A DNA stretch of 64,000 bases. Source: Euptelea pleiosperma (taxonomy: Eukaryota; Streptophyta; Magnoliopsida; Ranunculales; Eupteleaceae). Within the stretch, counting starts at the first letter, position 1; each line of letters starts with the position of its first letter. Shown piece after piece: positions 47,101 through 59,443 of the stretch. The translations under genes and the position numbers were made by a program. The stretch is taken from the NCBI GenBank assembly GCA_035048495.1, contig CM068553.1, positions 10,533,259 to 10,597,258 on the forward strand. The letters run 5' to 3'. The notes below the pieces were generated by a model. It searched no databases. It worked only from the letters and a program-made list of their open reading frames with translations, and was not told the DNA's origin.

Positions 47101-50100
47101 TGTTCTAGTTTAGTTGATGAGATTCAGAGAGTCGCATCCCTCTTTGCTGAGTCGCCTACGTCATTTTGGTCCTTTTTTCAGAAGATGCCCTTTGATTCCA
47201 AAGTTTTAAAACTTCCCCTGGAGTATTTTCTAGAAGATAAACCTAAATTTGGGTCCGTTGGAAGGAAAAGGAACAATATGATTTTTAAAGATGATGTTTC
47301 TTCCCAAAGTATGATTGTGGATAAATTAAAAATTATTGGTCCTCTATAAAGAAAGAGTTCTCCGGCATTAGAATATTTTTCCTTGAAATGGAGATGAAGA
47401 TGGTGCTTGGAACTTCCTTGTCTGTGTTATAAGGCTTCCTTCCCTTAGAATTGTATGTTATCTAGATATTCCTACCTTGGATGAGAGTGTGTAGTAATTT
47501 CACTGATAAAAGACAGGAGAGTGTTTAATAATTTTGTCTGTTCAAGATTCTATTTTAATTGTCATGGGCATAACACATGTATGTACAGTGAATCTGACGC
47601 AGGATGATGAGAACTAGCTTATATGAGGTGCAAAGGTCAGAAATAAATTACCACAAGTAATAATAAAATATAAAACTACTCTAACAATTACACAAATATG
47701 TAGATATGCTAGCAAATAATTAACTTAGTTGTTTCAAAGGCTAGATCTCACAACCAAGTAGTGTAAAACCCTCTATTATTGATTGAGCGGCCCGATGAAA
47801 GTAAGGACTTCACAAGCTAGGGTTCAACCAACACTTGTAGGTTCACTTTAATTTTCTTTTCCAAGATATTACAAGTTATTTGAAGTTCAAGAAAGTTGCT
47901 GCCTTTCTGGCAAGTTTCGGGGCTTTTTGACAGGTATTAAATTTCAGTCAGATTTTAGAAAAAAAGGATAGCTATGGAAAATTAGGGTATGAGAAGATGT
48001 TGGGGGTTTCTATAGTTACTGCAGGGATTTGAGAGTGTTTGGGGGTTGTGGTAAGGGTTTTAGGAGGGTTTAGAGTGTCGTAGGAAGAACTGGTGCAGGG
48101 GGGTTACTATTCACGGTACTATTCATGTAACACTATTCATAGTGTTGTTCAGTGGTTAGGGTTTAGGGATGGAAGAGATACGGTTGGGTTTTCTAGGTCA
48201 AACTTGATCCAAAAAGAAAATAAAGATGGAGAAAGTGAAGAGAGTAAAAGAAAAGAGATAGAGATATGGATAATACCTTTCGGATTCGCACCAAGAAGAA
48301 GAGAACAATCCACAAGAAATTTCTCAAGAGCAAAAGTTAATATAGTTCATCTTTATAAAAAAAAAGTCAATATTGTTCATCATCAATGAATGATTACAAC
48401 TAAAAGAGTTTGTATAATAACTCAAAACACTTTAATCTAATTTAGTTATCCATCTAATTTAATGGCTATAAAAAAATATAGCAACTTAAAAGTAATTAAT
48501 CAAAATTATAATGAGCCTCCTAACCGTGGGCTAATTGCAAAGGCACCTAAAACTCTTAAAAACATCAAAATAAGTTTAACTCTTCACAAGCTCCCTACGC
48601 AGCCCACATGCATATTTCCAATGTAGAGTCTTAATGATGCACATGCATGTGGGGTCTTCCGCTCCCATAAATCAAGGAGAAATAAAATTGGGGCCCACAT
48701 AGTCATCAAAATACAAAGACATGGGTATGGGCCCAGTTTTCCTCCTCCGCTGGTATACTTTAGGTAAGGACGTGATGTCCTCATCAAAATCCCTACCCTA
48801 TAAGAATCTCATCTACTAGATTGTTGTACTTATCCATATTACTTGGGGATTCTGTGCACAAATACAAGTAATCCTTATGGTCTTTGGGGCAAAGTTCATT
48901 TCCTAAATTGTGAAATAAATGCTCTATGTTGGAGATCGACAATTTGTCATTAATAAGCTACTTGATGTTGCCAATTTTTTTATTTAATTCTTACCTTTCC
49001 ATATGTTCTATATACTGCACAGACATTACTTTGATGGTCTTTAGTCCATTTATTAAAGTGGCATAAGAAACTCTTGCAACCAGAATTCTTCTAAATCGAA
49101 ATTTGATCCCAAATAGTATGACTTTTTGACGGTTTCCTCCACAAAAGTGTCTAGAATGTTATTAAATTTATAAACAATTCTCTGGAGAGGAACGGAAACC
49201 CTAGAGAGTATAGCGAAAGAAGAAACAATAGAGAGAAGGTAAAGACTGGAGAAAATAGTAATGAGGAAGAGAGGAAAATCATACCCTAAACTTTCAAGGA
49301 AGGATTATGGATCTGATATGCCAGAGGAAATGGAAAAAAAATAGAAAATGATAATAAGTATATGCTCCGATATTATGTAATGAAGAGAAAAACATCTGTC
49401 TCGATAAAATGTAAAACAATGGTATCCTGCACAATAGTTGTGTTCTCACAGAAACCAAAGTGAGGGATTATCCGTTCTTATTGTACTAAATACTTGGAAC
49501 CATTTCCAAAATTTACTCTCAAGTCTCGAGTACATATGGTTTTCAATTCATCATGAAATCTAAGTGTAAGAAAGATAATAAAGTATAGAATAAATGATAC
49601 ATTGTATCACGGAGCACCAAACACTAGGATTATACATATAGAATAACATAACAAACATGATATGTTGTAAGTGGATAAGTTTTATTTTATTGGGAGAGCT
49701 AATTGTCTATTGCGCTTCCAAGTACAAAGGTTTGACAGAGGGCTAGTATAGAATTTTCTTTAATTGTGTTATTTTCTTTAGTTTATATCTTTTGGAAGAG
49801 GATTTGATGGTGTGGCCAAGGTAGTCTTAAGGAGTGCTATTAGTTCAAGAGGTCCACATTGGCTGTCCGATTCAAGAGATCCATGATCCATGAGGCAACA
49901 ACTATTTTACCTTTTGCAGTTACTACCTTGTAGACCGTAGATCACTTGAATCTAGTGGTCAAATGGCCTCAACATTATACTGGTAGCATTTTTCCAAAGA
50001 GAGCCGTGCTACCTACAAAAACAGACGAAGAGGGGGTTAAATTAAATTGTTCTTCGTTGAGCTCCAGCTAACTGAAAGGAAAGGTATGTAGATCGCACTT

Positions 50101-53100
50101 CATGTTTCCAATTCGAGTTTCTCCACTTTAGGAAAACACTCCCATTACGAAAATGAAGATATTTTTGCTCCTCCACCACCACCACCACCACCACCTCTAT
50201 AGTACTCTTCGTTGACTAATAGCTTGGTTTTTTTTTTCTTGGATCATGGTGGCGAAATTTTCGAAAGTTTTTAAGAAGAATAGTAAGAATCCTTCTCGGA
50301 ATGCACCTGACAACAATGACGAATCCAAAATCAAAATAAAAGTCTCTGATTTTGGGTAAATTATATTGGCCTATAACATGTGGACATTAGAGTGTTTTAC
50401 TAATTATGCAATATTTATTAGTTAACTTTCTATTTCATGAGAATATCTTCACACTATGCTGCCGGTTATTAAATACTACCACCATTAGGATATATGAATA
50501 TGTCATTTTATGGATATGTACATGATTTCAGCATGTTCTTGAATATTATTGATGGAGCAGAGAGCATGTCAGACGTAAGGTTTGAAATTAAGTTTTACCA
50601 AACGCCCTAATATGGGCCATTAAGGTTAGGGCTGCAACTTGGGCGGGCTCAACCCGAGCCCGACGGGTTGAACCCGACATTAGGGTTGGGTTGGGTTAGC
50701 CCTTTTAGAACTTGGGTTGGGCTTGGGCCGGATTTTTGGTAACCCGATCAAATTGGGTTGGGTTAGGGTTGAGGCTTGGCCCAACCCAACCCAACCCAAC
50801 CCGAGCCCGACTTACAAACTATATATATATATATATTAGTTTTGGGTCGGGGGACAACAATTTCATACAACATTTTTGACAACAATTTTGACGTACCCAC
50901 ATGGAAGATGAATCAATAGCTGATTTTTGGTGAGAATGATCTCCTCATCATATAGATCACCCCTACAAAAAATCAGCTTATTATGAAATTTCTAACCCCA
51001 TCAAATGTGGTTTTCAAGTTAACGATAAAAATAAACGGTCCATAATTCTTCTACTTGTAAACCAGTCTACGAATATCAGATTGATTTGAATTTCTATAGA
51101 GACCATCCTTGCCAAAAATCATCTCATTCCAATACTTCTAATTTATAAATTGGCCGATGCCAATTTTTGTTGTAAAAAATGTTGTATGAAATTGTTGTCC
51201 CCCAATCCTGACCCATTAGTTTTACCGACAAATATCTACACGACGTTTTGGCAAATGCAGCAACCCATTGATGTTTGTCCTTAGTAACTACAACCTTTGT
51301 GTGATACTACCAAATGTCACTGAAACTACATTTTGGCATTTCATGTGATCGGTTAATAGTGAAAATAGCGTGTTTTTCTCTAACGATTGTTTTTTGTTAT
51401 TTCTTTAGTGACTTTTATCATGCATTTGAGTTAATGAACTTTTTCGTCAATATGAAAATATCATGTTTTCTTTCACGAGCTTTGGAAATGAAGTTATGAT
51501 ATTATTTAATAGTTAGCACATGATCGATAAATTATTTTAAAATGAAAAAATTCAACAATATTTCCAACCAATAAAAAAATTAAGAAATTAACCAACCCGA
51601 TCAACCCGACTAACCCGGGTTGGGTTAGGGTTGGAAAATCTAGGCCCGACCTTGGGTTGGGTTGGGTTAGGGTTGACATCCTTTAAGGTTGGGTTGGGCT
51701 AGGGTTGACCTCCAACCCGACCCAACCCGCCCGAGTTGCAGCCCTAATTAAGGTTTGAATGACTTAATTTCAGACTTACGTTTGAAATTAAGTTTTACCA
51801 AACGTGAAGTTCATTTAGATGCCAATTTCAAAAGTGCTTTTCAAAAGTTAAAAAATAGCTTATATTAGAAGTAATTTGTTTTGCTTTTTTTACTTCCAAT
51901 GGAAGTAGAAGCAAAAAAAAAATCTTTTTGAAAGACAGTTTGTAATAGACTTATTTTAAGTCATGAAATTCTTAGTGTCTGAATTTCAATGCAGTAAGTG
52001 AAAGCATCTTTAAAAAAGATTCTAAGATTCTCTTTTAATATTGAAAATGCCCGTTTATGAAAGCTCTCTTTAAAAAACTTGCAAAAGTGCCCTCATAAAC
52101 ATTTTAAAGTATTCACAATGCCCTTGACTTAATTTTCAGACATAAGACTCTTACCAAATGATCTAATTCAAACATTCGAAATGGGAGTGTTTTCCTAAAG
52201 TGGAGAAACTCGAATTGGAAACATGAAGTGCAATCTACATACCTTTCCTTTCAGTTAGCTGGAGCTCGACGAAGAACAATTTAATTTAACCCCCCCTCTT
52301 AGTCTGTTTTTGTTGGTAGTATGTCTCTCTTTGGAAATTGCTACCTGTATATAGTTGAGGCCATTTAACAACTGGATTCAAGTGATCCTCGCTATGTAAC
52401 AAGGACACTGCACTTTTAGAGTTTTTTGCTGTGTCGGATACCTCGACACCCGGACACGTGTGTCGGCACTTCCAGACACACATCTGGACACTTATGGCCA
52501 TGTCACCCATTGTTTTAGTAATTTTTAATATAAAATTGATTTTTAAAAGCGGGTTGGTGTGTTCCATCCTCCATGCAATAATAAACTAATAAATATTTTC
52601 TATTTTTGTTAGTTTATTAATAGTTTTAAGCATTCATATGTGTTAATATATTTTAATAAAGATATGTACGGACACCTCGTATCCGTGTCGAAGACCGACT
52701 CCCGTGTCAGTGTCCTTGTTACATAGGATCTTCGGTCTACGAGGCAATAACTGCAAAAGGTAAAATAGCTGTTGCCTCGTGGAGCGTGGATTTCTTGAAT
52801 CCGACGGCCTCAACCATATATATAATGTACCCCACCCACATTGGTCTCTAAGAGGAGAGAGGCAATAAACCTCTCTCCACCCAAGAATCCCTACGGCTCT
52901 TCAAATTCAGTCCCAAAACCTCTATAATGGGTTGGCTCCCTTACACCCCTACCCAATCCCAACCTCTCTTTATACTCAAACAAGATTCTTAATTTTTGTT
53001 TTTTATTTCTGACATCCCCTCAATTGAACCAAACATCACAAGATTAAGATTCTGGAAAGTGAGTTTTAACACAGCCTTAGATGGCCCACTTTGTTTCGCT

Positions 53101-56100
53101 GCAAATCGAATCAATCTGACAATAGAACATTTCAACATGTGATATGAAGAGAGACAGCATTTACAGAGATCACTTGACATTTGCCAAATTCAAAATTTAA
53201 ATTTCAAATTTTCAATAAAATTATAACAGAAAATAACGGATGTTTGTTTAACAAAATATTTTTTCAGAAAATAACGGTCGTTATTTTCGTTATAACGAAA
53301 AAATAACAAAAAAAGACGGCTGTTAATTTCAGGTTTGAAAGCTTGAAATGCTTAAGGTCTAAAAGCTTAATGACAAAATGAAGATATTTTTGCTCCTCCT
53401 CCACCACCACCACCTCTATAGTACACTCCGTCGACTAATAGCTTGGTGTTTTTTTCCTTGGATCACGAGGGCGAAATTCTCAAAAGTTTTTAAGAAGAAT
53501 TGTAAAAATCCTTCACGGAATGCACCTGACAACATTGACGAATCCGAAATCGAAATAAAAAGTCTCTCATTTTGGGTAAATTATATTGGCCTATAACATG
53601 TTGACATTAGAGTGTTTTAGTGATTATGTAATATTTATTAATTAACTTTCTGTTTCATGAGAATATTTTCTCACTATTGCTGCCGGTTAGTAAATAACTA
53701 CCATCAGGATATATGAATATGTCATTTTATGGATATCTACTTGATTTCAGCATGTTCTTGAATATTATTGATGGAACAGAGAACATTTCAGACTTAAGGT
53801 CTGAAATTAAGTTTTACCAAACACCCTCATATGGGCCATTAAGGTTTGAATGACTTTACCAAACGCAAATTTCGTTTAGATGCCAATTTCAAAAGTTAAA
53901 AAGTAGCTTATATTAGAAGTAAATTGTTGTGCTTTTTTAAAAAAAATCTGCACTGTGTATTCCAGCATGCGCTAAAAAACTAACTTAAGTGAATTTTTTA
54001 GATTGACATTTCTACCTTTATAATTCTTTGATTCTTGGTAAATATCTGTTGCATATTCTGCTAATGCTCATGCAAGAGTTATGTTTGAAGGACTCATCAT
54101 TGTCGTCATCATCGACGCCTTATTCCAAAGCACTCCTTCTCATTGGTTCCGTTGTTCTTCATTGTACATGCCCAGACCATCTCAATCAACTTTCCTTTAT
54201 TTTTATTTTATCTCCTATCGAGGTTATCCTAAATTTCCTTAAATGTGTTTGTTTTTTATTTCTTTTTTCCACTTATCCATCTCAATATCCTCATATCTGT
54301 TACACTCATACTATGGACATGTGGTTTTTTGGTTACCAAACATTTAACTTCATAAAGCATAACTGCTCTTACTGTTGTCTTTTAAAATTTTCCCAGGTGC
54401 ATGTTTGATCACATGACACTCTAGAAGCAAGTCCTTACTTTAGTTACCCACCGCTATTTTTATGGGTCACATCGTCGTCAATCTCCTTAACTTTGTGGAT
54501 AATCGAACCTAAATAACAAAAGTAGTCACTTTAGGGTATTTCTTGACCATCAATTTGAACTGATGTTGTATCTTTATGAGTATCCTTACTAAAGTTGTAC
54601 TGCATGTATTTTGTCTCAGTCCTGCTTATTTTAGAATCCGTAGTTTCTAAAGTATCGCTCCATTGTTTTACTTTTGCCTTTACACTCTCTAGTCTCATCA
54701 ACAAATACTACATCATCTGCAATTAACATACACCAAGGGACCTCTCTCTATATATGAGTAGTTAATCCATCCATAACTATTGCAAAAAGGTACAAAATTA
54801 GGGTCGATGATATGAAATTGTGTTGGTAGAGCATAATTCCAGCAGTGATGCAAAATTCTCATGTTTTAGACATCCTATCACCAATTAAATAACAATCCTT
54901 ATTGATCTTTTTTTGTTGCCTTATTGTGCAGTTCTATACATTTCTGGAGACCACTGTTGTCACCTTATCACTATTGCCACATTTCATAGCATTCTTTAGT
55001 GATGGAGAGATACCTGGAACACCAGGAACCCTTGCGACCACTTTTCTTGCATTTGGTATGGATAAGGAGCTTCATGTTTCCTTAATTATTTTCTTGCCAG
55101 TATCTAAACTCTCTTTTTGACTGTTGCTTTCTCCATCCAGTGTTGAACTTAGCATTTGCGTTGAGTGTAATGGGTTTTCTAATCATGCACATATCACTGG
55201 TTGCGGGTAATACCACCACTATTGAGGTAAGGTTCTTTGCAATCCCTGCTTCTATTTTTTTTGAATATGAGAAGTGATGGCCTGATTTTCTTGTGGCCAG
55301 GCGTATGAGAAGAAGACTACTCCGAAATGGCGTTTTGACCTTGGCCGAAAAAAGAACTTTGAACAGGTTAGTGCGTTTTCATACATATATCCATTTTTAT
55401 TGTGTTTCTTTTCCAGGAAGTCTTGCCTGATAGTCAAATCAGTTACCCAATTGAAAGTTATAAGAAGCTTGGATGTAGTCTGAAAAAGTATGACTTGATA
55501 CCTGACATGCCAATTGTCCATCCTACATGAGACATGACTGACTCAGTGAATTAACTGGTGCAACTGGTCAAGTCAGTAGTTTCTGTACTTCTTTGTCCTG
55601 CTTATCTTACCTGGGAAACTCAACTCTCTGAGTGTTGATCTGAGACAACTTGGACGAGTCATGAGCTGAGTGCTGAGTTTCGGGACCGCGGTCAGCAGAA
55701 GTCCCCTCTTAAATGGCAAAGCAAGGTTGATTTTCCAGTTTTTTAGTTCTTAGTAATACTAAGGGGCCTGTTTGCCTGCATGAACTGACTTCTCTTGTCG
55801 TGGAGTAGGCGTTGCCTAACCTTGCAGTGGGAATCCCTGAACTGGGTTAGTCCATAGTAGCAAATCGTGAAGCGGCAAAACTTCGCCCACTAAAAAATGT
55901 GAGTTTAAAATGCTTTAGGTTCAAAAAAGCAGTCAAAAAAATGGTCAAAAAGACGAGAACGTCAAAAGATCGATATGTAAGAATATCGGGTTTAATACTT
56001 TTTTAATCCAAAATTACACTCAAAACACGTAAACATGTATGTGGGTATACTCATGTAGTATAGATTGGATAGCAATATAAGTACAATACTACCGATGCTT

Positions 56101-57951
56101 CCCTTAAGTCTAGTAATGTATAAGCAAAGCTCATAGTTTCCAAACCATCTCATTTATCAAGGTCTCCAAAAGCATAAGAATATTTATTTTTTTCTAAAAT
56201 GTTTTTTATAAACATAAAATAGGAGATATATATTATAAATTTTTTTTTTTTATTTTAAAAACAATAGTGAGTTTTGTTCATGAGATTTTTTGAAATTTTC
56301 AAAAATTACGGGTCTGTTTCTGATTGTGTTGAATATTTCGTGTTTTTTGGGTGATTTTTGAAGATACCAGATGGGATGGGATATAGAACACAATTTGACT
56401 AAGAGAAGGATACAACCGTATTAAAACACCATCGACTGTGATATTGTCCTATTTCTGCAAAGTGTATTGATATGAGACCCAGAAGATTTGAATATGAGAT
56501 TGGTCAAGCTTGCAAAGCTGTAAAGGAATAAAAAGGGCTTACTAAGGATCTAAAGCATCGACTTTAAAAAAATTATATGATACTAGTGCAGTTAACATTC
56601 TTCAGACCTAGTTGTAACAGAATCACTAACCAATTGTTGATCCTCCCGACTCCGAAACACTCTTATTTTCAGCTGTAGAAACTCCTCAGACTTCTGAAAG
56701 AAATGCTAAATAGAGTTTTCATACTTGTCTTCACCTTATAGAGCAACACCATTGGTTTGCAACAAACTGTCAAGCACTGGTCAGTTTCTCTTCAGTGCCT
56801 CAGTGCAGGCAATGGTACTCACTTGAACTCTTAAACTTTATAGAAACCCTAGGATGAGTTTTATCATGAGTAAGAAAATATCATTACCTCACACACTACA
56901 ACGTCTTCACTAGGTCAAAATTAACGGATAGAGCAATGTTTACCATACTTATCACCCTTATTAATAAATAACTTGGGTACGCCAAAGACACGGCCAGGAC
57001 ACAGAATTGTACATTTAAATAATGAAGCGTACGATACAGGTATGGCATACATTTGGGGTGTCCGGGTAACATAATGAAATGAAGCTTTAAACATTACATG
57101 CTAAAGCATCGCTAATGTGAAGGAAACGAACCCAAAAATAAAAAATTCATTCATATGTTTGTTGATGAAGCTTATATATGCAAGAAAATTAAAGACTGAT
57201 GCAGAAAGAGGAAACCAGGCATATACCTGCGAAAATGGGAATAGACTTCCTACCTTCCTCCTGTCTTGCACCATGTGGTACATTTGGAGAGGAAATGTTG
57301 GGGCTCACCACTACCTAAGGAGGATGAAAAAAAGGGCATATGGTCTTAAAGGCCCTATAGATCGATGGTTACAGGATGGTTGGGTTGATTTTTGGCTAAG
57401 AAGATGTCCTTTGCAAGAACTTGTTAATGGTCTGGGTCTGTTCCGACTCCCCTTCATGTATGCCAAGTGAATGGTGTAGGGGTTGGGGATTATGGTAACA
57501 GTTTGTTCTATTCTTCAGGTACTATGCATGTCTATACATAAATATTTATTCTAAACTATGTTGGTTGAGTGATCTAGTTAAATGGGAATATAAGTCTGCT
57601 GATTGTTTGTGTATTTACTGGCAAATGCATGCATAACTGGATAAGCCTAATATTTGTCGGGCCATATAGTTGTGGGTTATAAACTGAGTTGCTATCCGGT
57701 TTCAATCTTGTTCTCAATCTCTATGATAAAAGAAATCCATTCTGTACGTGTTAAGTGAAAAGCAAAGATTGATTTTTTATTTTTTCTTATGTTCTTTGCG
57801 TTGGTGTTTGGACTTTGGACATCAGGTGTTTGGGACAGACGAGAGATACTGGTTCATCCCTGCATACTCAGAAGAGGATCTGCGACGGATGCCAGCACTT
57901 CAGGGTCTTGAATATCCATCGAAACCAGACTTGGATGCCCAGGAGTTCTAA
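44187..57951 (+). CDS. PAT14: DHHC-type protein S-acyltransferase, PAT14-like, 312 aa
   Basis: Palmitoyltransferase: transfers palmitate to Cys of target proteins at Golgi/vacuolar/endosomal membranes (family knowledge). Exons: 44187-44396, 44494-44728, 44835-44926, 54932-55055, 55141-55226, 55301-55366 and 57826-57951 (TAA). All junctions are GT/AG and phases join to a 939-nt CDS. The start [16 protein letters not shown] is the first ATG after a pyrimidine-rich leader, and matches the N-terminus typical of PAT13/14. Four membrane segments are visible (about residues 20-45, 55-83, 175-200, 213-240). The DPG motif is at residues 85-87; the Cys-rich domain runs from Y131 with CRKC, CHHCSVC and GRC, and the catalytic DHHC is at residues 157-160 within [17 protein letters not shown]. 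The TTxE motif (TTIE) is at 246-249, and the C-terminal tail contains YWFIP and [17 protein letters not shown]. All catalytic features are intact. Intron 3 is about 10.0 kb and intron 6 about 2.5 kb, both repeat-laden. Confidence 0.95.
45128..45330 (-). repeat. tRNA-related (SINE-like) repeat
   Basis: On the minus strand TGGTATCAGAGCCTCATGG and GCGGGTTCAAGTCTCC resemble tRNA box A/box B; shares ATACCATGTTAAACAACCA and ATGTATATCAAAGG with the 5150-5460 repeat. Confidence 0.45.
47120..47400 (+). mobile_element. L1-type LINE 3' fragment
   Basis: Plus-strand reading [33 protein letters not shown] and [14 protein letters not shown] resembles the region downstream of the reverse-transcriptase zinc knuckle in plant L1 elements. 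Degenerate. Confidence 0.5.
50156..50626. repeat. Direct repeat copy A (interrupted; resumes at 51747)
   Basis: AATGAAGATATTTTTGCTCC, a CCA microsatellite, then AAGTTTTTAAGAAGAAT and TATGGGCCATTAAGGT; matches 53377-53845. After the hAT insertion the homology resumes at 51747 and runs to about 51890. Confidence 0.85.
50627..51746. mobile_element. hAT-like family D element, 8-bp perfect TSD, sister empty site known
   Basis: ATTAAGGT at 50619-50626 and 51747-51754. Ends TAGGGCTGCAACTTGGGCGG / CCGCCCGAGTTGCAGCCCTA. The uninterrupted equivalent CCATTAAGGTTTGAATGAC is present at 53836-53854. The interior is CCAACCC/GGGTTGG-rich with no transposase. Confidence 0.92.
50844..51214. mobile_element. 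Mutator-type MITE family C, 9-bp perfect TSD, nested in the hAT element
   Basis: ATTAGTTTT at 50835-50843 and 51215-51223. Ends GGGTCGGGGGACAACAATTT / GTTGTCCCCCAATCCTGACCC; interior GATGAATCAATAGCTGATTT, GATCTCCTCATCATATAGATC. Confidence 0.92.
52392..52726. mobile_element. hAT-type MITE with CTATGTAACAAGGACAC ends
   Basis: 17-bp perfect terminal inverted repeats, flanked by GATCCTCG (52384-52391) and GATCTTCG (52727-52734), a near-perfect 8-bp duplication. Subterminal sequence is rich in GGACACG/CGTGTCC. It inserted in the right arm of the 49861-52809 element; the left arm lacks it. Confidence 0.88.
53185..53335. repeat. hAT-type family A remnant
   Basis: TTATAACAGAAAATAACGG and GTTATTTTCGTTATAACG match the family A interior; both ends are lost. 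Confidence 0.55.
53377..53955. repeat. Direct repeat copy B (uninterrupted)
   Basis: Sister of 50156-50626 plus 51747-51890, sharing AATGAAGATATTTTTGCTCC, AATGCACCTGACAACATTGA and AGCTTATATTAGAAGTAA. It has a shorter CCA run and no transposon. A 72-codon frame here is not convincing as a gene. Confidence 0.85.
54100..54800 (-). mobile_element. RTE-type LINE reverse-transcriptase fragment
   Basis: Minus-strand readings, in order: [13 protein letters not shown] (catalytic xxDD block, about 54730-54690), [10 protein letters not shown] and FRYLGSII-like sequence (about 54560-54490), [18 protein letters not shown] (54390-54330) and [21 protein letters not shown] (about 54310-54250). Stops and frameshifts are frequent. 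Same family as 6290-6420. Confidence 0.7.
55367..57825 (+). other. Intron 6 of PAT14, about 2.5 kb
   Basis: Donor CAG|GTTAGT, acceptor CATCAG|GTGTTT. AT-rich; no recognisable element or gene. Confidence 0.85.
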
Positions 57952-58900
57952 CAATAAACTGTGGTTATTTTAACTGCAACGACTGACCTGGGGGCTCGTA
58001 AAACATGTAGCTTTTACCTCTAAAATCGATTGTGCACGTTGCAAGTGTGGGTTTCAATCCTTCTATTCCCCCAAACACCACTACTAGCTTCATCAGTACC
58101 AGGAAGCATCTACACGAGAGCATTTCTGAGCTCATTTTCCACCTCAGAAGCAGCCTAAGCAGTGAATTGTGGGGGGTACAAAGGAGGGGATGGCTTTATG
58201 GGAGGAGATTTATTTCATGTCTTTAGTTTGGATAGTTACAGGAAAACAAATACCGAAAAGAAGGGATTCACTGTTGCATGTGCTGTGTGTGTTATGGTTT
58301 ATGTATGCTTGTAATATTGGATGAATGGAACTAATCTCGGAATCTACCAACACGACAAAGATCAATTTTAACACTGATATGTTGTTTATGCTTGATACTA
58401 ATTACTGTGAGCTTTTAAATGCATCCAATCTAACTACTGAAAATTCAGTACCCTTCCCTTTTGGGCAGATTCTCTATTGTTGCAGTCGTGCAGTGGGCAA
58501 AGATCCCCGAGTAACAGGTTTGAGCCTGCCGGAATGTCGTTGACTGCCATTCATAGGCATGTTTGGATGCAGGGTTTTTCATGTCCTTGCTCAGTTAAGG
58601 CTTAACCCTCGGGGGTTTTGGGATGCAAGGACGCAGGAAGCATACCTGAGATTAATGCTTTTAGCTGTCTCTGAAAGTGCAGCTGGCTTTACTCAAGGGA
58701 TGAACATAAGGACCTGCTTTCCTCATCCATTCACCGAGCGAAACATACGAAAGGATGGTGCTTTTGGATTAGCTGATAAATTCTACACAAAGTTCAAACT
58801 AATTGAATACTTACATGATAAATTTTATGTTTTGCTCGATCCCCGGTGTGGTAATACATACAATACAATAGTAAAAACTCCATGCAGTTGATCTTTCGCG
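57952..58900 (+). other. PAT14 3' UTR and flank
   Basis: The first 300-400 bases after the stop are probably 3' UTR (a TTGTAATATTGGATGAATGG end region near 58310-58330). Nothing else is recognised. Confidence 0.4.
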
Positions 58901-58935
58901 CATCGCTTCAAATCATGCATTTAGAATAACACGGA

Positions 58936-59056
58936 AAGGGAATCGGTAGGTTACCGCTCAGCCTTAGCTACTCCATGAAAACTAAGCTCCGGAGATGAGA
59001 ATCAGTAGGTTATCGCTCAGCCTTAACTACTCCATGAAAACTAAGCGCGGGAGAAG
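58936..59056. repeat. Two-copy ~60-bp tandem repeat
   Basis: GGTAGGTTACCGCTCAGCC...CTACTCCATGAAAACTAAGC then GTAGGTTATCGCTCAGCC...CTACTCCATGAAAACTAAGC, with three or four differences. Confidence 0.85.
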
Positions 59057-59443
59057 TCCTTCCCTTTCTGTCCAGTGACAAATGAACAAAACGATGAGTT
59101 TAATACTTTTTTAGTCTAAAACTGCAAACTCAACAGAACATATACATATATGTGCATATGCCCATATTTTCCTTAAATCCTTATTAACATAAGCAACGTT
59201 AATATTTCTCATTTATGAAGGTCTCTAGATCCTAGTTAGTAAATTCGTGTATTATTCATGTTTAAGGACTTGCTTGGTATCGTCGCAAATATTTGTTTGT
59301 AAACATTTTCAACATGTCTTTTGCATTTCTAGGTGCTTGGTTGCACCCTACAATTATTTACCTGGGTAAATATTTACCGTGATACCATATTTTTTACGAT
59401 TTGAGCTGCTACTGTTTGCAGCCAACAATGGCCCCTAGATGGA

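Larger units (their letters stand above)
49861..52809. mobile_element. Element with ~290-bp inverted arms and nested insertions
   Basis: Left arm 49861 to about 50150 is complementary to about 52172-52809 (GGCTGTCCGATTCAAGAGATCC / GGATTTCTTGAATCCGACGGCC at the outer ends; CTTTAGGAAAACACTCCCAT / ATGGGAGTGTTTTCCTAAAG at the inner ends). The right arm carries a 335-bp MITE (52392-52726) and the interior a hAT-like element (50627-51746). No transposase and no clear outer target duplication. Confidence 0.75.
44927..54931 (+). other. Intron 3 of PAT14, about 10.0 kb
   Basis: Donor CTTG|GTATGT and acceptor TTGTGCAG|TTCTAT, phase 0. The elements inside are listed separately. 45340-47100 and 47500-49860 are AT-rich with nothing I can name. 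Confidence 0.9.

Noticed and set aside
53378..53596. 72-codon frame starting [12 protein letters not shown]
   Set aside because: The duplicate at 50.15 kb is not preserved in frame, and the His/Leu run comes from a CCA microsatellite.
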